A DNA stretch of 16,957 nt from Candidatus Nomurabacteria bacterium (GTDB lineage: Bacteria > Patescibacteriota > Minisyncoccia > Phycocordibacterales > UBA9973), in contig JAHFNF010000001.1 of assembly GCA_023267515.1 (NCBI GenBank), positions 1-16,957 on the forward strand. Reading direction: 5' to 3'. The notes below the pieces were generated by a model, which worked only from the letters and a program-made list of their open reading frames with translations, did no database searches and was not told the DNA's origin. Both the position numbers and the translations under genes were made by a program. Numbering within the stretch: position 1 is the stretch's first letter; every line of letters begins with the position of its first letter. This document shows positions 8,655 to 13,776 of this stretch, in pieces.

Positions 8655-9083
8655 TTATTTTATTACCTTTTTATTTTTTAGCAAGTGATTTTTATAAACA
8701 TTTGCCTGATAAGACTTTAAACGGACAATACTCACTAAAATTCCCTTATTTTTTAAGTCTTTTTTTAAATTTTTTACATACGACCTCTGATCATAGCCCA
8801 GGGCTATGATGTCTGGGCTTTCTTTTAGTACGTGTGGTAAATAATTTTTGGTGCCGCCTAAAACTACCTTGTCTCCAAATTTATGCTCCTTTATCATAGC
8901 AAGGCGCCCCTTCTCACCAAAAAAAGGTTTGTGTCCTTTTATTCTTTGTACGTTTATATCTCTGGCTACTGAGACTATCAAAAAGGAATTGGGGGCAAGG
9001 GCCCTAGCTTGCTTGAAAAAGCTTACGTGCCCTTTATGTAACCCGTCAAAAGTGCCAAATACCATTATTTTTATTTTCTTCAT
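8655..9083 (-). CDS. Cytidylyltransferase-like nucleotidyltransferase, archaeal RibL (FAD synthetase) type
   Basis: This 142-residue protein has the Rossmann-type fold of the nucleotidyltransferase superfamily. The N-terminal GTFDGLHKGH (residues 10-19) carries the HxGH phosphate-binding motif, and LGYDQ at 95-99 is a mark of the archaeal RibL FAD synthetases and related glycerol-3-phosphate cytidylyltransferases. A VARD segment at 39-42 fits the same group. The final KS/T-type motif is not clear (LKSYQANVYKN). It most likely transfers AMP or CMP to a small phosphorylated substrate, FMN being the best guess; FAD synthesis is inferred, not shown. It is the first gene of a probable two-gene unit with htrA and has its own -10 box at 9103-9108. 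Confidence 0.75.
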   Translation of the reverse strand: MKKIKIMVFGTFDGLHKGHVSFFKQARALAPNSFLIVSVARDINVQRIKGHKPFFGEKGRLAMIKEHKFGDKVVLGGTKNYLPHVLKESPDIIALGYDQRSYVKNLKKDLKNKGILVSIVRLKSYQANVYKNHLLKNKKVIK

Positions 9084-9102
9084 TTTTTAAAAAGGTAGAT
9101 AA

Positions 9103-9108
9103 ATTATA
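9103..9108 (-). promoter_or_regulatory. Probable -10 box for the ribL-like/htrA unit
   Basis: A perfect TATAAT, in the context GGGTATAAT on the minus strand, lies 19 nt upstream of the ATG at 9083, giving a leader of about 12 nt. The -35 region falls in the T-rich tail of the preceding terminator (TTTGTT, a weak match). No Shine-Dalgarno motif lies between it and the start. Confidence 0.5.
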
Positions 9109-9120
9109 CCCTTTGCTTAT

Positions 9121-9158
9121 AAAAAACAAAACTCCCTCTCGGGGTGAGAGGGAGTTTT
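9121..9158 (-). terminator. Intrinsic terminator after the 370-residue secreted protein
   Basis: A perfect 13-bp inverted repeat (9128-9140 against 9146-9158) closes a 5-base loop. On the minus strand the hairpin is followed by a T-rich run (TTTGTTTTTT, ending at 9121). It starts 16 nt past the stop codon of the gene at 9175-10287 and separates it from the ribL-like/htrA unit. The plus-strand T run is shorter, and there is no plus-strand gene here to terminate. Confidence 0.9.
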
Positions 9159-9174
9159 CTGAGAATTTTTAGAC

Positions 9175-10287
9175 CTAGATAGCAAGAGTAGTGAACGACC
9201 CTTCGGAGGTGGAAGTGGTGGTGTTCATATTTGCGTCTTTGGCTTCAATCTTGTAATAATAGGTCGTATTAGCGGTAAGACTAGAGATACTCATAGTATG
9301 AGCAGTCGCTAGGTCAGCAGAACTTACTGAAAGTGCAGTGGCAGTATCTACTGGGGTGGTAGTACTATAATACACTTTGCTCGTTGTATCTTCGTCAGTA
9401 GCCCAAGTTATCTTTACAGAGTTCGCAGTAAGATCGGTGGAAGCTATAAGCGATATAACCGGAGCAGTCACATCAGAACTTGTGGTAAATTTAGCGTCCT
9501 TTGTACTGGTGCTGTTGCCTGCGGCATCCTTGGAAGTAATTTTATAGTGATAAGTATCTCCCATTACAAGACCAGTAATAGTCTTTTGGTGGATGGTAAC
9601 CAAAGCAGGATCAGATACTGAGGTGCCGTAAGACGAAGTAGTGCCATACACTATTTCGGATGTAGCTTTTTCATTTGTCTTCCAGCTGATAGTGGCAGAG
9701 GTTAAGGTAATACTGTTTACCTTCACGTCAGAAATAACAGGACCGAACTTATCTTCACTATTCCCGTTATTTTGAGAAGTGGTGTCACCGAGTTTGGCTG
9801 CTATGCCGGGTGGTAAAACTTGACATTCTGGTACAACTGGCGCCGCGCCCATCTTCCTCAAATAGCCTGGGGCAATCAAATGACCAGGAGGCACTATCGC
9901 GCATACTGTCTTTTTTCCAGAATCATCTTCTTCGGTCGCTAGCTGGTTATCACCTTGCAAGTCAGCTGATATTTTGGCAAGGGTTTTTGGCCCTACTCGT
10001 CCAACTGGTGGAATATCATGCTTCTTTTGAAATCTCGCCACAGCCGCCTTGGTCAGTGAACCAAAGTAACCGGTGATTAAGCCCTCTGGATAGATAGAGG
10101 TATCAGAAGCTAGAAAAGCTTGCAAGATTTTGACATCATCTCCCGCCGCTCCTTGTGAGAGCTGGGCTTTTAGGCCTAAAATGGCGGTAGCCGTGTCTGA
10201 ACGCGCCATTGCCACAGAAGGGGCCTGGAAAGCCACCATCCCAACCATTATAAACAGAAACATCAAAAACATCTTTGAATTTTTCAT
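9175..10287 (-). CDS. Secreted PG_binding_1 protein with two fibronectin type III domains
   Basis: This 370-residue protein has a signal peptide at 1-28 (cleavage near AMA|R), a PG_binding_1-type peptidoglycan-binding domain at about 43-108 (GYFGSLTKAAVARFQKKH, then GRVGPKTL), a proline-rich linker, and two Fn3-like domains at about 183-270 and 275-368. Both Fn3 units carry the TSATISWKTNE / NSVKITWATDE and YHYKI / YYYKIEAKD strands, so they are internal duplicates. The linker has two near-repeats (PPGHLIAPGYLRKMG, PPGIAAKLG) and the only two cysteines of the mature protein, C129 and C155, which could form one disulfide. No enzymatic motif is seen; a wall-bound scaffold or adhesin is the likely role. 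It has its own promoter region, an approximately 80-nt leader and a strong terminator, so it is probably a single-gene transcript. Confidence 0.87.
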   Translation of the reverse strand: MKNSKMFLMFLFIMVGMVAFQAPSVAMARSDTATAILGLKAQLSQGAAGDDVKILQAFLASDTSIYPEGLITGYFGSLTKAAVARFQKKHDIPPVGRVGPKTLAKISADLQGDNQLATEEDDSGKKTVCAIVPPGHLIAPGYLRKMGAAPVVPECQVLPPGIAAKLGDTTSQNNGNSEDKFGPVISDVKVNSITLTSATISWKTNEKATSEIVYGTTSSYGTSVSDPALVTIHQKTITGLVMGDTYHYKITSKDAAGNSTSTKDAKFTTSSDVTAPVISLIASTDLTANSVKITWATDEDTTSKVYYSTTTPVDTATALSVSSADLATAHTMSISSLTANTTYYYKIEAKDANMNTTTSTSEGSFTTLAI

Positions 10288-10295
10288 ATATTTAT

Positions 10296-10305
10296 CGTTA
10301 ATTAA
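10296..10305 (-). promoter_or_regulatory. TTAATTAACG box 8 nt before the start of the PG_binding_1/Fn3 gene
   Basis: The minus strand reads TTAATTAACG and ends exactly 8 nt before the ATG at 10287. An identical decamer with identical spacing precedes the DUF5666-like gene at 11992. It occupies the usual ribosome-binding position but is not complementary to the anti-Shine-Dalgarno CCUCC. Its function is unknown; a translational element or a regulator site are both possible. Confidence 0.4.
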
Positions 10306-10368
10306 GAAACACTATTAATAATTGACCTATATATACTTTGACGCTTTGGAAACCTGAATCTTACTTAT

Positions 10369-10403
10369 ATTATACATTATAGAACTTTTAAAAAGAAAGG
10401 CAA
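10369..10403 (-). promoter_or_regulatory. Probable promoter of the PG_binding_1/Fn3 gene
   Basis: Two TATAAT hexamers are stacked on the minus strand at 10381-10376 and 10374-10369. TTGCCT (10403-10398) lies 16 bp above the first and matches four of six -35 positions. Transcription would start near 10369-10362 and give a leader of about 75-82 nt. I recognise no riboswitch in that leader. Confidence 0.45.
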
Positions 10404-10408
10404 GGAAA

Positions 10409-10426
10409 AGGACTGGCCTAAGTCCT
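10409..10426 (-). terminator. Weak terminator-like hairpin at the end of msrA
   Basis: A 6-bp inverted repeat (AGGACT/AGTCCT) encloses a 6-base loop and overlaps the msrA stop codon. On the minus strand it is followed by a pyrimidine-rich run with many Ts (10408-10391). The short stem and interrupted T run make it only a candidate. Confidence 0.3.
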
Positions 10427-10960
10427 AGTTTCTAAAAGCTTAGCAAATTGTGCCTGCACTTTTTCAATTTTTGGATTAATGATTATGCGGCAATAGGATT
10501 GCTCCGGATTCCTGGCAAAATAATCTCGGTGGTATTCCTCGGCTTCATAAAACTTTGTAAAAGGGACCACCTTGGTCACAACTTTATCCCCCTTAGCGCT
10601 CTCGTCTATTTCCCTTATCATTTGCTCAGTATCTTTTTTCTGCTCTAAGGTTGTGTAAAAGACAACGGAGCGATATTGAGTGCCCACATCATTACCTTGC
10701 CTGTTTAAGGTTGTAGGATCGTGGGTAGCGAAAAATACAGTCAAAAGATCACGAAAAGAAATTTTTGCTGGATCGTATTCTATCTTTGTTACTTCAACAT
10801 GCCCTGAGTTCCCTGAGCACACTTCCAGATAGGTAGGATTGGGCTTTTCCCCGCCAGCATAACCCGGCAGAACACTTGCCACCCCTTTGAGCATCTTAAA
10901 AACTGCTTCGGTACACCAAAAGCATCCTCCGCCGAATACTGCAATTTCTTTATCTACCAT
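10418..10960 (-). CDS. msrA: Peptide-methionine (S)-S-oxide reductase MsrA
   Basis: MsrA reduces the S form of methionine sulfoxide in proteins and peptides, using thioredoxin or a similar reductant. This 180-residue protein has the catalytic motif GGCFWC with the nucleophilic cysteine at C13 and the accompanying E18. Other family motifs are GYAGG (33-37), GHVEV (53-57), GTQYRS (93-98) and the YHRDYFARNP segment. Possible resolving cysteines are C16, C48 and C157 (SYCRIIINP). There is no signal peptide, so it should act in the cytoplasm, and no MsrB domain is fused. It sits alone between two secreted-protein genes and has an extended -10 promoter that would make the message leaderless. Confidence 0.96.
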   Translation of the reverse strand: MVDKEIAVFGGGCFWCTEAVFKMLKGVASVLPGYAGGEKPNPTYLEVCSGNSGHVEVTKIEYDPAKISFRDLLTVFFATHDPTTLNRQGNDVGTQYRSVVFYTTLEQKKDTEQMIREIDESAKGDKVVTKVVPFTKFYEAEEYHRDYFARNPEQSYCRIIINPKIEKVQAQFAKLLETRT

Positions 10961-10966
10961 TTACAG

Positions 10967-10975
10967 ATTATAACA
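10967..10975 (-). promoter_or_regulatory. Extended -10 promoter of msrA (leaderless)
   Basis: The minus strand reads TGTTATAAT, which is the extended -10 form TGnTATAAT. Six bases separate it from the ATG at 10960, so the transcript should begin at or next to the start codon. No convincing -35 is present, as is common for extended -10 promoters. Confidence 0.55.
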
Positions 10976-10996
10976 CAGTACTATGTACCCTCTCTT

Positions 10997-11992
10997 TTAA
11001 ATCTTTGGACCTAAATCTCTCACCACCGTCGCATCAATCGTTAAATCTGTTTTTGTGCCATATGCTTGAATCTTATCACCAACCTTAAAGGTAGTAAGAT
11101 CTGTCTTTAACCAGTATTTACCTAAAACAGCCGTGTCTGCTGTAATTTTTACCGTGTAATCCTTGTCTTTTGTGGTCATAACCAAGGTTGTCGGAATAGT
11201 AGTACCTGCAATAGATTTTAGGGTGCCGCCTAATACCTCTTTTTCGTTGTCATTAGAATTGCTGTCCGCGCTGTGAATCTTCACGACTGTTGCTGAAAGT
11301 TGATTAGAAAGAGTATTCCAGACACCTCTTGCGGAAACTTCTGCATCTACTTTAATATCTGCAAAAACTCCGGTAGTATCTCCATTTTTAATCACAGTGG
11401 AAGTTCCTACCATTACCGTGATATCACCTCTATCATCAGAGGTTAAGACGAATGTTTTATTACCCGAATCAACACTTTTGACTGTCCCTTCAAAGTTTGC
11501 CTCCTTTCTCTGGATTGACCAATCCTTTATGGTGTCGGCATTGACTGTAAGAGCCGAGGTAGTCTTTATTAGCATACCGTGAAAACTAATTATATCGCCA
11601 ACGGCAAGCTCAGAAACATCGGAAACACCTCCGAACTTACGGATATATTTTGCCGAATCAGTATTTATGACCCAGTCCAAGGTCGCGCCTCCGAGCACAG
11701 TTTCTGCACTAATCACCCCATTGTCTATGCCGGTAATTTTTGCTCCACGAGCGAGCACGCTCCCATTGTTAAATATATGCACTTCTAGGGTGGAGCCCAC
11801 ATCTTTTACTTCCCTCTCATGCATATCTCCTTTATCTTCTTGGTGATTAAATCCCATCATACTTGTCATTTGACCCTGATGGTCAGAATCCTCATTATCA
11901 TCACCTCCATCTTTTGCTCTGGCAATATCAAAAGCCAGAACGCTGGATAATACTAACGCGAACGCAATAAAATACAATAATTTTTTATTCAT
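10997..11992 (-). CDS. Exported protein with three DUF5666-like repeats
   Basis: I place the start at the ATG at 11992, giving 331 residues beginning MNKKLLYFIAFALVL, a clear signal peptide with likely cleavage near residue 26 (ARA|K). The open frame continues 51 bases further to a TTG at 12043, but that start would put a polar stretch before the signal peptide. An acidic, histidine- and methionine-containing low-complexity region (about 27-65) follows. Then come three similar beta-rich units at about 70-158, 166-240 and 255-326, each with a pattern like ARGAKITGIDNGVISAETV and a V-G-D-x-I segment, as in DUF5666 proteins. It has no cysteines and no enzymatic motif, and its function is unknown. 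It is probably transcribed from a promoter overlapping the dsbB stop. Confidence 0.8.
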   Translation of the reverse strand: MNKKLLYFIAFALVLSSVLAFDIARAKDGGDDNEDSDHQGQMTSMMGFNHQEDKGDMHEREVKDVGSTLEVHIFNNGSVLARGAKITGIDNGVISAETVLGGATLDWVINTDSAKYIRKFGGVSDVSELAVGDIISFHGMLIKTTSALTVNADTIKDWSIQRKEANFEGTVKSVDSGNKTFVLTSDDRGDITVMVGTSTVIKNGDTTGVFADIKVDAEVSARGVWNTLSNQLSATVVKIHSADSNSNDNEKEVLGGTLKSIAGTTIPTTLVMTTKDKDYTVKITADTAVLGKYWLKTDLTTFKVGDKIQAYGTKTDLTIDATVVRDLGPKI

Positions 11993-12000
11993 AAAATAAG

Positions 12001-12010
12001 CGTTAATTAA
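12001..12010 (-). promoter_or_regulatory. TTAATTAACG box 8 nt before the start of the DUF5666-like gene
   Basis: This is the second copy of the decamer seen at 10296-10305, again ending exactly 8 nt before an ATG (11992). The match supports both the chosen start and a shared control of the two secreted-protein genes. An ATTATTA string occurs a little upstream in both leaders. Confidence 0.4.
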
Positions 12011-12047
12011 ACTAATAATCAAAAAACGACCTAATAATAACAATGAC

Positions 12048-12064
12048 GTTAGCCGAGGGCTAAC
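12048..12064 (-). other. Hairpin between dsbB and the DUF5666-like gene
   Basis: A perfect 7-bp inverted repeat (GTTAGCC/GGCTAAC) has a 3-base loop. It lies 10 nt after the dsbB stop. The minus-strand sequence after it (GTCATTGTTATTATT) is a poor T run, so it may be a weak terminator. If the -10 box at 12074-12079 is used, it would instead be a structure at the 5' end of the next message, where it could slow decay. Confidence 0.45.
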
Positions 12065-12073
12065 ATTACACTA

Positions 12074-12079
12074 ATTATA
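12074..12079 (-). promoter_or_regulatory. Probable -10 box for the DUF5666-like gene, embedded in the dsbB stop
   Basis: A perfect TATAAT on the minus strand contains the TAA stop of dsbB (12077-12075). The -35 region is weak (TTTGGT with 16-bp spacing). The predicted start near 12067 gives a leader of about 75 nt that includes the hairpin at 12048-12064 and the TTAATTAACG box. Confidence 0.4.
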
Positions 12080-12623
12080 CCTCTTTTCCCTTTTGACCAA
12101 AGTGGACAAGTAAAGTCAAGACCAAAAGGGCAAAAAAGGCAGTCAAGGAGAGCATCGGTATTGAAATATAGCCTCCAAACTCCGATACCAGTCGTTGGTA
12201 ACAAGATACTCCGGAAGCGTCGCAGGGAGCAGTGCCCTCACCAAAGTAATACATAAAATTTTGATAGACAGAAATCAGGAAGCCGACACAAAGCAGTGGC
12301 AATGTATAACGAATTATTTTTTTATCTTTGTCCCAAAGCGCCACAGCAAAAATAAAAACAAGTGGGAACATAAAAACTCTCTGGTACCAACACAGGTAAC
12401 ACGGCGCAAAATTTACAATCTCAGAGTAGACCAAAGAAAAGAGTGAGGCCAAAAGAGAAATTAGAAAACCAATTACTAAAAAATGTTTCTCCAAATAAAA
12501 AAAGAATTTATTCTTTTTCGTACCAAAAAAAAGTAAGAACAAGCATATGATGGAAACTGCCTGCAAGATTATCGCACCTCCACCTAGAAAAATATTTAGA
12601 TAGTGGGTTGTGTTTGGGTTCAT
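12075..12623 (-). CDS. dsbB: Disulfide bond formation protein DsbB/BdbC
   Basis: This 182-residue integral membrane protein reoxidises a DsbA-type thiol oxidase and passes the electrons to quinone. It has an extra N-terminal membrane segment (about 12-33) and then the four-helix DsbB core. The first redox pair is the CYLC of CYLCWYQRVFMFPL (C75/C78), the classic DsbB/BdbC signature, and the second pair is C134/C141. The C-terminal GYISIPMLSLTAF also matches the family. The ATG follows the stop codon of the DsbA-like gene with no gap, so the two are almost certainly cotranslated partners. It is the last gene of the seven-gene minus-strand run. Confidence 0.93.
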   Translation of the reverse strand: MNPNTTHYLNIFLGGGAIILQAVSIICLFLLFFGTKKNKFFFYLEKHFLVIGFLISLLASLFSLVYSEIVNFAPCYLCWYQRVFMFPLVFIFAVALWDKDKKIIRYTLPLLCVGFLISVYQNFMYYFGEGTAPCDASGVSCYQRLVSEFGGYISIPMLSLTAFFALLVLTLLVHFGQKGKEV

Positions 12624-13019
12624 TTATTCCGTAGGTAGTACGCAAGATGTCTTTTGGGCCAGTGTTTCAAGTGGGACCTCTCCTGTCTCGCGGGTGCCGT
12701 CAGCAAAAATCCAGGTAGGATAGGATTCTATTTTTTTATCATTACAAAGCTGATTTTGACTTCTGCCATCCGGGGTAGAGCACTCGTTGTACGGCAAAAG
12801 TTTTTGGGATAAACCAAACATTTCTTTTTGTTTCTTGCAATGTGGACACCAAAAAGCACCATAAAATTCTGCCCCTTTATCTTTTAGACATTGAGCAAAA
12901 CCATCCAATTTTCCAGGGCCAGACGGCACAGAACCAGAGCTGGGCTTCATAATAACAGTCGCTACCGTGCCTAAGACAAGAAGGCCGATTATTGAAAGAA
13001 AGATTTTTACATTAGACAT
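12624..13019 (-). CDS. DsbA-like membrane-anchored thioredoxin-fold protein (VKOR-associated type)
   Basis: This 131-residue protein has an N-terminal membrane anchor (about 5-24) and a small thioredoxin fold facing outwards. The redox motif is CPHC (C58/C61) within YGAFWCPHCKKQ, and the cis-proline is in SYPTW (P101). Four more cysteines (C44, C80, C92, C126) are placed as in the thioredoxin-like domain fused to some VKOR proteins, where FAxCLKxKG and the C-terminal cysteine recur. It lacks the helical insertion of classic DsbA. With DsbB directly downstream it probably forms the exported-protein thiol oxidase pair, inserting disulfides into secreted proteins. It follows the DoxX-like gene by 12 bp. 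Confidence 0.85.
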   Translation of the reverse strand: MSNVKIFLSIIGLLVLGTVATVIMKPSSGSVPSGPGKLDGFAQCLKDKGAEFYGAFWCPHCKKQKEMFGLSQKLLPYNECSTPDGRSQNQLCNDKKIESYPTWIFADGTRETGEVPLETLAQKTSCVLPTE

Positions 13020-13031
13020 GGTTCTATATTA

Positions 13032-13388
13032 TCAATCTTTCAAGGCCAAAGCAATCGCCATGCCTAAAAGCCCGATATCCCTCACAGCTATCTCTTCTAG
13101 GCCTGTGGTAAAAATAAAATGAAGGATAATTTCAAGGAGCATTAGACAAAGTAATATTGCCGCCGGCCTACGAAGACGGTTTAAAACAATCAACACTCCT
13201 AAAATACACAAAACAAGACCGTGTAGCACTACCAGGCTGCTAATGGAAACACCGGCTATTAGATTTTCAATAAAAGATGGCACAAATGCCGTCCAGCTCG
13301 CCGGATGCAAAATCTCATTTACCCCAAACCAGATAACTACAAAACCTAGGGCAAAACTAAGTATTGTTTTTTGATTAATTTTTTTCAT
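13032..13388 (-). CDS. Small four-helix membrane protein, DoxX-like
   Basis: This 118-residue protein has about four hydrophobic segments (near 9-27, 42-64, 74-92 and 103-116). The overall pattern, WFGVNEILHP in the first helix and a RDIGLLGMAIAL ending, resembles the DoxX family, members of which are linked to respiratory or thiol redox chemistry. The call rests on general pattern and I cannot confirm it. Its place directly before the DsbA-like and DsbB genes, and 5 bp after the lipid kinase, fits an envelope redox role. Its function is otherwise unknown. Confidence 0.6.
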   Translation of the reverse strand: MKKINQKTILSFALGFVVIWFGVNEILHPASWTAFVPSFIENLIAGVSISSLVVLHGLVLCILGVLIVLNRLRRPAAILLCLMLLEIILHFIFTTGLEEIAVRDIGLLGMAIALALKD

Positions 13389-13393
13389 ATTTT

Positions 13394-13774
13394 TTAAAAA
13401 ATCTTCGGTAAAAATATCATCGCCCCGACAATAGTGGCGAGAAGGAGCGACAAAAGCACCGCGCCTGCCGCAACATCTTTCGTATCCCTGGCATATGGAT
13501 GATAGTCAGGAGAAGTTAAATCAATATCAATTTCTATAGCGGTATTAAAGGCTTCCGCTATAAAAACAAGTCCGATGGCAAAAACAAGCGCTAGCCACTC
13601 GGCCTCTCCAATTTTAAAATAAAATCCTAAAATAATGACGAGTCCAGAAAAAATTGCGGCCACTAATATATGCGGACTAGCCATAATAAAAACATATACA
13701 CCGCGAAGCGCATTTAAAAACTTCTTGTGATATCGTACTTCCTTCCAGGCATTTTTTTCTTGATTTGTTTCCAT
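13394..13774 (-). CDS. dgkA: DgkA-type diacylglycerol/undecaprenol kinase
   Basis: This is a 126-residue integral membrane kinase with three hydrophobic segments after an amphipathic N-terminus, typical of the DgkA family. The active-site helix EAFNTAIE (E74, N77, E81) matches the E69/N72/E76 set of the Escherichia coli enzyme. RDTKDVAAGAVLL (96-108) matches the conserved nucleotide-binding loop. DgkA enzymes phosphorylate diacylglycerol; the Gram-positive branch phosphorylates undecaprenol, which feeds wall synthesis. Which lipid is used here cannot be told. The glutamate normally found near the first helix (E28 in E. coli) is not evident: that region reads VFIMASPH. It starts 2 bp after the cohesin-like gene. 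Confidence 0.88.
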   Translation of the reverse strand: METNQEKNAWKEVRYHKKFLNALRGVYVFIMASPHILVAAIFSGLVIILGFYFKIGEAEWLALVFAIGLVFIAEAFNTAIEIDIDLTSPDYHPYARDTKDVAAGAVLLSLLLATIVGAMIFLPKIF

Positions 13775-13776
13775 AT

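Noticed and set aside
10288..10368. Riboswitch in the 5' leader of the PG_binding_1/Fn3 gene
   Set aside because: The leader is short and A+T-rich, with no stable multi-stem structure or known conserved core.
11993..12043. Longer start (TTG at 12043) for the DUF5666-like gene
   Set aside because: It would place a polar stretch before a good signal peptide that begins at the ATG at 11992, and would make the conserved TTAATTAACG box coding.
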